A stretch of 5,239 nt of DNA. Origin: Methanoregula sp. (GTDB taxonomy: Archaea; Halobacteriota; Methanomicrobia; Methanomicrobiales; Methanospirillaceae). Location: the NCBI RefSeq assembly GCF_002835825.1, contig NZ_PIZH01000146.1, positions 1 through 5,239 on the forward strand, written 5' to 3'. The notes under the pieces were generated by a model, which was not told the DNA's origin, made no database searches, and was given only the letters and a program-made list of their open reading frames with translations. The translations under genes and the position numbers were made by a program. Of the stretch, positions 1 to 5,239 are shown piece after piece (within the stretch, counting starts at the first letter, position 1; each line of letters begins with the position of its first letter).

Positions 1-1604
1 GTACCATACACGAGCCACTCGCCCCACATCGGGAGGTCTGCGGGAGCGTACTTCTGGATCATTGCCATGTTGGAGAGGAACCGGGTAAAGGCATCCCATT
101 CGAGCTTATCTTTGTAGTGGTCATCCTTCCAGTGCCCGAAGAGCGTTGACGGGGCAGCAAAAGCGATCGCTGCCTGGACCACGACCACAATCCAGAGGGC
201 AAGGGCAGGCAGGAGGACATATGACAGCATGGGCGTGACAAGGAGGAGGATAATGGTTATCCCGAGCATGACGAACGCCCCGAGGAGAAGAGGGACTATG
301 TGGTCCCTGCCGTCCACGATGTACTCACCGGAAAGCAAGGTATCCACCCGATGGGTCACATCGGAAAGGGAGCGCTGGTACCGGAGCGCAGTCTCCTCGG
401 CGCTGCGCTGCGTTTCCGCAAGCTTTGTCAGCCCTGCAATCCGCTTCGTGTCTACAACGCCATCTTCGGCAAGGGTGTTCAGAAACGCAATGACGCGCTG
501 CTCGTACGTATCCGTGCCACTCTCGGTCAGGACGCGGATCTGGATTCCTTTGCCCCCGTCGGTTTCCGTAATAGCGATGTTCTTCCTCCGGTGGAGATCG
601 AGGAGGGTTGCGTAGTACCCGTCCTGGTCAAAGTCCATGGCATCTTTTTTAAAGAGAAGGTTCACCTGCCAGGGCTTCAGATTCGTCTGCGGCATTACAC
701 TCAGATAAGCAGGCACCGTGAACTCCTTTTCCCTGCCGTACCTGTGGTATAGTACGACCATCAGGAGGGGGACAAGGATGACGGCAACCATACCGAGAGC
801 GTTCAGCAGCCATGAGGCATAGTACTGGAGGTTGTACCAGAATGCCCCCGAGGCGGTACTCTCTTTCACGTTGGGGATTTCCGACCTGAATCCCGGGATC
901 TTACTGAAGGCCTCTTGTGTGCCGAGCATCTCGACTGCCAGGATCTCGTCTGCTGCAAGGCATCCGGTAATGACATAGGTATCATCTGCTTTCCGAACCT
1001 GGAGGGAGGGGGGATAGGCATATACCGCATCGATCCCGGTTGCCGGGACCGTGACTTTCACGTTGCGGTACAGGATGTGTGTTGTGCCGGCCAGTTTCAG
1101 GTTGAGGTGTGTTGCAGACGCATCATACTCCATCGGGGGATGCAGAACGTACGAATACCGTGCAGGATACTCACCGGCAGTGAAGTACGAAGGATTGTAG
1201 AGCCCGACTTCGTTGTACTCTGCGAGACCCTCCAGCCGGCTCCGGGATGACTCGCTGGCAGATTGCCCGTACAGGGTCACCCTTCCATCAGAGTCCCGGA
1301 TATACCCGGTCATCCCCGAGGCAGGTTCCATACCCACGAAGCGGATAAACGGTTCCATGCTCTCGCTCTTGAGCGTGAGCGGAGCCTCCCATATACGGTA
1401 GAGCATGCGGTACTCCCCGCTGCTACCAACGTTGTACAGGTACTGCTCGGAGAGCGTCCCGTCTCCGGAAAGCACTGCTTCGTAGGAGGTGACGGAGAGG
1501 TCTCCCTCAAAGAGCGGGGGGAGGATGAATACGAAGATGAGGGCGATGATGCCAAGGGCAAGCCCTGCCCCGACAACAAGCCCCAGTTGTCGTGTCTCTC
1601 TCAC
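1..1604 (-). CDS. DUF2207 family membrane protein, C-terminus cut by window edge
   Basis: The frame is open from a GTG at 1604-1602 to the left edge, giving 534 residues and no stop. Residues 7-31 form a membrane segment or uncleaved signal anchor (LGLVVGAGLALGIIALIF). A beta-rich extracytoplasmic domain follows (about 35-250), then a second membrane segment (265-286), a cytoplasmic region (290-430) with PWQVNLLFKKDAMDFDQDG and YATLLDLHRR, and a hydrophobic hairpin (436-484). The last residues (WGEWLVYG) match the end of the DUF2207 core, so only a short tail is missing. The family (YciQ-like) is a predicted membrane protein of unknown biochemical role, often encoded beside LemA. Here the start lies 13 bases after the lemA stop, so the two are probably cotranscribed and translationally coupled. 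No clear ribosome-binding site precedes the GTG; I chose it because the membrane segment follows at once and no better start lies between it and lemA. Family call from remembered motifs, not a search. Confidence 0.85.
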   Translation of the reverse strand, partial: MRETRQLGLVVGAGLALGIIALIFVFILPPLFEGDLSVTSYEAVLSGDGTLSEQYLYNVGSSGEYRMLYRIWEAPLTLKSESMEPFIRFVGMEPASGMTGYIRDSDGRVTLYGQSASESSRSRLEGLAEYNEVGLYNPSYFTAGEYPARYSYVLHPPMEYDASATHLNLKLAGTTHILYRNVKVTVPATGIDAVYAYPPSLQVRKADDTYVITGCLAADEILAVEMLGTQEAFSKIPGFRSEIPNVKESTASGAFWYNLQYYASWLLNALGMVAVILVPLLMVVLYHRYGREKEFTVPAYLSVMPQTNLKPWQVNLLFKKDAMDFDQDGYYATLLDLHRRKNIAITETDGGKGIQIRVLTESGTDTYEQRVIAFLNTLAEDGVVDTKRIAGLTKLAETQRSAEETALRYQRSLSDVTHRVDTLLSGEYIVDGRDHIVPLLLGAFVMLGITIILLLVTPMLSYVLLPALALWIVVVVQAAIAFAAPSTLFGHWKDDHYKDKLEWDAFTRFLSNMAMIQKYAPADLPMWGEWLVYG

Positions 1605-1617
1605 AGGAATTACCCGG

Positions 1618-2187
1618 TCAGAACTCGATCTTCGGCGGGGTCTTGATGGCTTCCTCGAACTGGAGGTACTCGAGCTTTGTGAGGTGCATCAGTTTTGCAA
1701 CGAAGTTCGAGGGGATGGTGTCCACCATGGTGTTGAACTCCTGCGAGATGTTGTTGAAGGTGTAGCGCTGTCGGGCGATCTCGTCTTCCAGTTCCTTGAC
1801 CGAGTCCATGAGACTTGTCACGGTAGTCGATGTCTTGAGATCGGGATAGTTCTCGGCAACCGCGAGGAGCCGCCCGAAGATGGAGCGGGACTCGGCCTCG
1901 ACCTTGTTCAGGTCGCCGGGACCTGCGGTGGCAACACTTGCCCGCATTGCGGTGACGCGTTCGAGTGTCTCCTTCTCGAACTTCGCATAGCTCTTGACCG
2001 CACCGAGGAGCTGGTCGATCATGTCGAGCCGCTTCTTCATGGCAACCCGGATCTGGCCGAGTGTTGCCTCGGACGAGTTCTTCAGGCTGACAAACCGGTT
2101 GTAGATGCTCACAATCCAGAGGATGAGTCCGATGACGACCAGGACAATGATGCCCGGGATAATCCAGCCAATGATTCCTTCCAGCAT
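1618..2187 (-). CDS. lemA: LemA family protein
   Basis: Complete 189-residue protein, the usual LemA length. Residues 3-27 form one N-terminal membrane segment, followed by the family signature: [18 protein letters not shown] (29-46), then [21 protein letters not shown] (51-71, at the position of the family's KRR.DLIPNLV..VKGYA.HE), AENYPDLK (111-118), an E..IA..R..FN helix (134-145) and the tail [22 protein letters not shown] (159-180) with a closing PPKIEF. Known LemA proteins are single-pass anchors carrying a long helical bundle; their molecular function is not established. The domain could face either side, but family models place it outside. The ATG at 2187-2185 directly precedes the hydrophobic helix and is the natural start; upstream there is only a weak GCGAG. 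It is the first gene of a pair with the DUF2207 gene, and its 304-bp upstream region is described separately. Confidence 0.95.
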   Translation of the reverse strand: MLEGIIGWIIPGIIVLVVIGLILWIVSIYNRFVSLKNSSEATLGQIRVAMKKRLDMIDQLLGAVKSYAKFEKETLERVTAMRASVATAGPGDLNKVEAESRSIFGRLLAVAENYPDLKTSTTVTSLMDSVKELEDEIARQRYTFNNISQEFNTMVDTIPSNFVAKLMHLTKLEYLQFEEAIKTPPKIEF

Positions 2188-2247
2188 TGTTCTCGCTTGT
2201 ACTGATGATCGTTTTGAGTGATAAGGTAATTGGCCACCGGCAGGAAG

Positions 2248-2261
2248 CGATACTGGTATCG
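2248..2261. promoter_or_regulatory. near-palindrome CGATAC-TG-GTATCG, possible operator
   Basis: Two perfect six-base arms are separated by two bases, 61-74 bp upstream of the lemA ATG. It lies just upstream of a weak TATA-like CTTATC (minus strand, 2226-2221) that could give a short leader of about 10 bases. A dimeric regulator site is possible, but arms this short also occur by chance. Confidence 0.25.
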
Positions 2262-2360
2262 TGAACGTCAGAAAATTACCGGCTCGGACTCGCGGGAAAC
2301 GGGAGGCTGGGTTTCAACCGGATTCACTGAAAAATTCCAGCGTGATAACGATCGCGACAA

Positions 2361-2437
2361 GGATCGCGATTCGAAGAAACCCTGTGATTTCTTCTCATCC
2401 TCAAGGTCGCAGACCTGTCGAATCGAAAAACCGATCC
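2361..2437 (-). ncRNA. candidate structured RNA or leader (three-way-junction-like fold)
   Basis: Arms CGATTCGA (2367-2374) and TCGAATCG (2418-2425) are perfectly complementary over 8 bp. They can be extended by GGATCG (2361-2366) with CGATCC (2432-2437) across a six-base bulge. Inside lie two hairpins: GAAGAAA (2373-2379) with TTTCTTC (2388-2394), and AGGTC (2404-2408) with GACCT (2412-2416) around a three-base loop. The first hairpin shares two bases with the outer stem, so one of them must shorten. The fold works on either strand; minus is chosen because a TATA-like element lies upstream and lemA downstream on that strand. If transcription starts about 25 bases after that TATA, the outermost GGATCG/CGATCC arm may not be in the RNA. 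No known RNA family is recognised. Confidence 0.3.
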
Positions 2438-2443
2438 GGATCG
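2432..2443. repeat. perfect 12-bp palindrome CGATCCGGATCG
   Basis: The 12-bp sequence equals its own reverse complement. It lies about 10-20 bp downstream (minus strand) of the TATA-like element at 2452-2459, where a transcript start would fall. Its core ATCCGGATC recurs at 3502-3510 in the aSelBL upstream region. It also overlaps one arm of the candidate RNA fold, so its role could be DNA- or RNA-level, or none. Confidence 0.4.
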
Positions 2444-2451
2444 ATTAAACA

Positions 2452-2459
2452 ATTATACA
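2452..2459 (-). promoter_or_regulatory. TATA-like element TGTATAAT, possible lemA or small-RNA promoter
   Basis: On the minus strand the sequence reads GAAAACGATGTATAATTG: an A-rich stretch in the position of a BRE, followed by a TATA-like octamer. It is the most AT-rich patch between aSelBL and lemA. A start some 25 bases downstream would give a leader of about 240 bases before lemA, which is long for an archaeon but consistent with a structured leader or a separate small RNA. The proximal CTTATC at 2226-2221 is a weaker alternative. Confidence 0.35.
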
Positions 2460-2477
2460 TCGTTTTCCAAAGTTTTC

Positions 2478-2487
2478 AAGAAAAGGG
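2478..2487 (-). terminator. weak T-rich terminator after aSelBL
   Basis: The minus strand reads CCCTTTTCTT, starting a few bases after the aSelBL TAA (2494-2492). Archaeal intrinsic termination relies mainly on such T-rich non-template runs. The run is short and interrupted, so termination here would be partial at best. Confidence 0.3.
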
Positions 2488-2491
2488 AATA

Positions 2492-3463
2492 TTATTGAAC
2501 TATCATCGAGCCAACGACCCTTAGCTTGCCGCCTTCCAGATAATGGAGGACGACCCGGGCGCCCGGGATGTAGACAAGGTCCTTCTCCATCGTGAGGGTC
2601 AGGGTCGGCATCCGCCAGTCGCCTTCGACAACGGACTTCTCCAGCCGGGTGGGAAGGAACTGCATCCAGTGGCCGGCATAGAGCACCATGCCCTCTTTGA
2701 GCGGGGCTGGCCAGTACTTCACCAGCTGGGCCTTACCGGTAACCGTGCCGGCATGCTGTACGGCCGGATCCGTGGTCAGCACAAAGCCGCGATCGAGATC
2801 CTCGGACTCGATATTCTTTAAGGCCAGTCCCACGCGATCGCCGGGAACCGCGGAGTCGGCATCATCGTCGTGCTTCTGGATTGAACGGATCTGGGCGGTC
2901 TTTCCAATGGGGAGAACACGAAGCATGTCGTGCTTTTTGATGCTGCCCTGGGCAACCGAACCGAGGACAACAACGCCAACGCCCTTGACATTGAAATGGG
3001 CATCCACCGGCACGATGCCTTTTCCGGCACCCTCATGGCTCTTCTGGTGGGCGGTCTGTTTCACCGAAATCTCAAGCATCTTCTCCCGGATGCCGACCAT
3101 ATCCTCTTCAAGGATCTCGTAGTGTTCAAGTACCGTGCCCTTGATAAGCGGGGCGATCTGGTCGGGCGAGATATAGTTCTTCAGGATCAGCCAGCCAGTT
3201 GATTTATTAGCGGACTGGAGCATCAGCACGCATTCGCCAAACGCTGCATTGATCTCGTCAACCACGAGGATGATGCGATCCGACATCGAGACGGTGTAGA
3301 AGAGAGAGGAGAGTTTCTCGGGATACCGGGTCGGTTCGATGAACGTGACCGTTGCATCGCCTTTCTTGAGGTTATAGAAGGTGATGTCGCTTGCTGTCCC
3401 CTTCTTTCCCAGATCTTTTGCGTAATCGGGGGGGGCGAGGACGGCGACGGTGAGGTTGGACAT
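2492..3463 (-). CDS. archaeal SelB-like protein (aSelBL), EF-Tu-type factor with degenerate GTPase domain
   Basis: Complete 323-residue protein. Residues 150-232 match EF-Tu/SelB domain 2, with F157-VKGVGVVVLGSV, the QIRSIQKHD strand (191-199), AVPGDRVGLALK (205-216) and RGFVL (225-229). Residues 240-323 fit domain 3, ending in GGKLRVVGSMIVQ. Residues 1-135 keep the outline of a G domain, but G1 is absent (APPDYAKDLGKKGT in place of GxxxxGKT), SDIT (25-28) may mark the G2 threonine, the G3 position DxPGH reads EPTRY (43-47), and no NKxD is present. The SelB C-terminal extension that reads selenocysteine signals is missing. This matches the published aSelBL family: SelB relatives found mainly in methanogens, with disrupted GTPase domains but conserved tRNA- and ribosome-facing surfaces and no proven role. 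A translation-linked, cytoplasmic function is inferred. The ATG at 3463-3461 opens directly on the first beta strand (LTVAVLA); no ribosome-binding site precedes it, so the mRNA may be leaderless. Confidence 0.85.
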   Translation of the reverse strand: MSNLTVAVLAPPDYAKDLGKKGTASDITFYNLKKGDATVTFIEPTRYPEKLSSLFYTVSMSDRIILVVDEINAAFGECVLMLQSANKSTGWLILKNYISPDQIAPLIKGTVLEHYEILEEDMVGIREKMLEISVKQTAHQKSHEGAGKGIVPVDAHFNVKGVGVVVLGSVAQGSIKKHDMLRVLPIGKTAQIRSIQKHDDDADSAVPGDRVGLALKNIESEDLDRGFVLTTDPAVQHAGTVTGKAQLVKYWPAPLKEGMVLYAGHWMQFLPTRLEKSVVEGDWRMPTLTLTMEKDLVYIPGARVVLHYLEGGKLRVVGSMIVQ

Positions 3464-3559
3464 ACGGGATAAGGATTGTCTCTGATGGGATATGAGTGTT
3501 TATCCGGATCCACGGTTATTCCAACACTGGCAACGATAGGATAATCAAAAAAAGGGGGA
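3464..3559 (-). promoter_or_regulatory. aSelBL upstream region with possible promoter
   Basis: This 96-bp gap separates the membrane-protein stop from the aSelBL ATG. On the minus strand, AT-rich candidates are GGATAAACA and CTCATATCC, about 42-25 bases before the ATG. That spacing would suit a leaderless transcript. Neither is a strong TATA box. The nonamer ATCCGGATC (3502-3510) overlaps the first candidate and is shared with the lemA upstream region. Confidence 0.35.
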
Positions 3560-3560
3560 T
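3545..3560 (-). terminator. T7 terminator after the membrane-protein gene
   Basis: Immediately after the TGA at 3562-3560 the minus strand reads CCCCC followed by seven T (3553-3547). An uninterrupted T run just past a stop is the usual archaeal intrinsic terminator, and no hairpin is needed. It would separate this gene from aSelBL. Confidence 0.6.
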
Positions 3561-5239
3561 CAGGAGGATTTTCGCTTCCGGCTAGGCTTTTTTACCACCG
3601 GAGATTTCTGGTTGAGGCGGGTCAAATACTGTTCAATACCTTTTCGTTTGAAAAAAACGATGCCCAATGAAAGAATCCCCATGATTGTCAGGAATAATCC
3701 TGCTTTGAAAGCCAGGGGATCGTACTGAAACGTGACAGTTGACGTATCTGTTGTAAGTTGGCTCCCGGGCATGTTATTTATCATTACGGCATCGTGATTG
3801 TTCACCTTCCATCCCGGGTAAAATGCACTTTTCAGGATGGCAATATCTCCCCGCCGGAACTGCCCCGAGACAATAATTTCATCCGGTGAAAATTTCTCAA
3901 TCTTCGAGGGAACCAGCGTATCATCCCTGATAACAAAAGCGTTGGAAAGAATATGATCCGGTTTGAATACCGATAAATTATTGACCGTGAAGGTAGACTC
4001 GGGAAGATTCAGATCTCCATTCTCCAGGTAGCCGGTATCAACAAAGTAATCTGCAAGATAGTACGTTGTTTCGCCGATTTTTATCGCCGCAGGTGGCGCA
4101 TATTCAGGGACAAAACTGTAGAATGCCCGTACAGGATGGTATCCGTTCATTACCAGGTGATACGTAAAGTCGACGTGCAATACTGGCCATCCCGTTTCAA
4201 ATACCCAGATTTGCGGATTTATGGCAGGGTACTCATTCAACTTGTCAATGATACCAATAGCCGGGCTCTTGCTTAGTTCTGGATCAGATCCTTTAAAAAC
4301 TGACGTTGTCCCACAGATCAAAAGCAGAATACTCAGCAGTACCAGTATCTCCCAGATCCTGACAGGGTTTGATTTCAGCTGTGCTAGTCTGAAAATTCCG
4401 CGGTTGAAGGCAAACAGTACTCCCAGGATAATTACAACGACTGCTGCCCTCACCACTACCGCATTTCCGAAGAAATCGGGTTTCAGCGCAAGTAATACAG
4501 CGTTGATAAGTAACGCGACCAAAAAAAACAGCTGCAGAGTTCTGGTGTTTGCCTTGCCGGCATAGATCATCAGAATGAAACTAAACACCAACACCCCAGC
4601 TAGGGCTGCTTCAAACGATGGGACAAAAAACCAAGGTAGCTCCAACACCACAATACATACAAGAATCGCAACACCGATTGTAATATCCCTTTTTTGCTGA
4701 GAGTTGGGGATAAAAGATTCACCATCCCTGATTTTCTGAACAAGGATATAGAACCCATAAAGTGCCAAAAGAAGGATAATCGGTGCAATTACTCCCAGTA
4801 TCCTGCCAGCACACCGGAAATTATTGAGAACAGGTAGAAGGTGAATAAAAGAGAGCAGAATTCTCCCTCCATCAGCCCAGATAAGAGAGAAAACTATTGC
4901 ATAGAACGAGGGAACAACAATATCTCTCCTTCCCCATATGATTGCGACAATGGCAAGGAGCACAGGAATTATCCCGATTAATACTGCGGATTCGTACCAG
5001 CCAAAGACTGAATCAATCGGAATGCCAAAAATCAGAGAGCCAAAATTATTGAGCAGTGAGCCGCCATCCCCCAATGGATTGATTAGGTCTATTCTTCCGA
5101 TATAGGAAAGATCTGCAATAGTCGGGATGAGTTTAATTGAACTAATCATCAAAAAGAGGAGGGCTGATGCAATAAGGGCAATAATTGTCGATTTTCGCAA
5201 CTCCTTTTGGAGGAGATAATAGAGGAAGAAGACAAAAAG
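3560..5239 (-). CDS. polytopic membrane protein, YfhO/PTPS-related-like, N-terminus outside window
   Basis: The frame is open from the right edge to TGA at 3562-3560: 559 residues with no start inside. A TTG at 5200-5198 could be mistaken for the start, but the 13 codons before it (LFVFFLYYLLQKE) continue a membrane helix, and the AGGAG before the TTG abuts it with no spacer. About ten membrane helices follow (from the right edge, roughly residues 18-39, 85-102, 109-130, 148-167, 186-208, 211-227, 235-251, 259-278 and 296-312, plus a last one at 509-529). The LPVLNNFRCAGRI motif (135-147) sits before the fourth. A non-membrane domain of about 200 residues (313-508) contains SAFYPGWKV (471-479) and FQYDPLAFKAG (504-514), the hallmark end of YfhO-type proteins, then a Lys/Arg-rich cytoplasmic tail. 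YfhO relatives are GT-C-like membrane proteins linked to glycosylation of surface polymers; a surface-glycan role is inferred. Its base composition is more AT-rich than the other genes here. Confidence 0.75.
   Translation of the reverse strand, partial: LFVFFLYYLLQKELRKSTIIALIASALLFLMISSIKLIPTIADLSYIGRIDLINPLGDGGSLLNNFGSLIFGIPIDSVFGWYESAVLIGIIPVLLAIVAIIWGRRDIVVPSFYAIVFSLIWADGGRILLSFIHLLPVLNNFRCAGRILGVIAPIILLLALYGFYILVQKIRDGESFIPNSQQKRDITIGVAILVCIVVLELPWFFVPSFEAALAGVLVFSFILMIYAGKANTRTLQLFFLVALLINAVLLALKPDFFGNAVVVRAAVVVIILGVLFAFNRGIFRLAQLKSNPVRIWEILVLLSILLLICGTTSVFKGSDPELSKSPAIGIIDKLNEYPAINPQIWVFETGWPVLHVDFTYHLVMNGYHPVRAFYSFVPEYAPPAAIKIGETTYYLADYFVDTGYLENGDLNLPESTFTVNNLSVFKPDHILSNAFVIRDDTLVPSKIEKFSPDEIIVSGQFRRGDIAILKSAFYPGWKVNNHDAVMINNMPGSQLTTDTSTVTFQYDPLAFKAGLFLTIMGILSLGIVFFKRKGIEQYLTRLNQKSPVVKKPSRKRKSS

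Larger units (their letters stand above)
2188..2491. other. 304-bp intergenic region rich in inverted repeats, upstream of lemA
   Basis: There is no credible gene here. Short plus-strand reading frames exist, but they are basic, repetitive and lack a ribosome-binding site. On the minus strand, which is the direction of lemA, it contains in order: a T-rich tail after the aSelBL stop (2487-2478), a TATA-like element (2459-2452), a perfect 12-bp palindrome (2432-2443), nested inverted repeats that could form a branched RNA (2361-2437), an eight-base direct repeat GATCGCGA at 2350-2357 and 2362-2369, a T5 run (2335-2331), a near-palindrome (2248-2261), and a second weak TATA-like stretch CTTATC (2226-2221). 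The length and the density of pairing exceed what a plain spacer between two genes needs. Confidence 0.7.

Noticed and set aside
229..1646. Several plus-strand frames of 60-150 codons opposite the DUF2207 gene
   Set aside because: They overlap each other and the continuous 534-codon minus-strand frame, which has coherent membrane and domain structure. They are shadows.
1489..2205. 238-codon plus-strand reading frame opposite lemA
   Set aside because: It is antisense to a clear LemA protein, and its translation has no family features. It arises from the codon bias of the GC-rich opposite strand.
2230..2524. Two small plus-strand frames in the intergenic region (72 and 87 codons)
   Set aside because: They are basic and low in complexity (for example DNDRDKDRD from the GATCGCGA repeat), lack a ribosome-binding site and overlap one another. 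The second runs into the end of aSelBL.
2543..3202. Plus-strand frames of 90-144 codons opposite aSelBL
   Set aside because: They are antisense to a protein with clear EF-Tu domain 2 and 3 motifs and have no features of their own.
2492..3463. aSelBL as a frameshifted or decayed SelB pseudogene
   Set aside because: The frame is intact from start to stop, domains 2 and 3 are well kept, and the G-domain losses match the known aSelBL family rather than random decay.
5198..5200. TTG as the true start of the right-hand membrane protein
   Set aside because: The frame stays open to the window edge with a hydrophobic helix upstream, and the AGGAG directly abuts the TTG with no spacing. An internal codon is more likely.
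1..5239. CRISPR array, tRNA/rRNA gene or insertion sequence
   Set aside because: No regular repeat-spacer pattern, cloverleaf with a T-loop consensus, transposase or terminal inverted repeats were seen on either strand.

Overview
The window reads as chromosomal DNA of a methanogenic euryarchaeon, most likely of the Methanomicrobiales type. This is an inference from three things: a SelB-like elongation-factor paralogue of the kind known mainly from methanogens, an archaeal-style DUF2207 membrane protein, and upstream regions with T-rich terminators but no clear Shine-Dalgarno sequences. All four genes lie on the minus strand, so transcription runs from right to left. The two outer genes run off the window edges.

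Right to left: (1) 5239-3560 is the C-terminal 559 residues of a large polytopic membrane protein with a YfhO / PTPS-related membrane-protein-like C-terminal domain, probably acting in cell-surface glycosylation. It is visibly more AT-rich than the rest and is followed by a T7 terminator. (2) 3463-2492 is an archaeal SelB-like protein (aSelBL). Its EF-Tu domains 2 and 3 are intact, but its GTPase domain lacks recognisable G1, G3 and G4 motifs. (3) 2491-2188 is a 304-bp gene-free stretch. It holds a candidate TATA element, several palindromes and a nested set of inverted repeats that could fold as a three-way junction (a leader or small RNA of the minus strand). (4) 2187-1618 is a complete LemA-family protein. 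(5) 1604-1 is a DUF2207 membrane protein, starting with GTG 13 bases after the lemA stop and truncated by the left edge.

LemA and DUF2207 look like one transcription unit and probably a membrane-associated pair of unknown function. The aSelBL gene appears to be its own unit, set off by T-rich terminators on both sides. Nothing links it functionally to its neighbours. I see no tRNA, rRNA, CRISPR array, insertion sequence or broken gene. The long plus-strand reading frames are shadows of the minus-strand genes.
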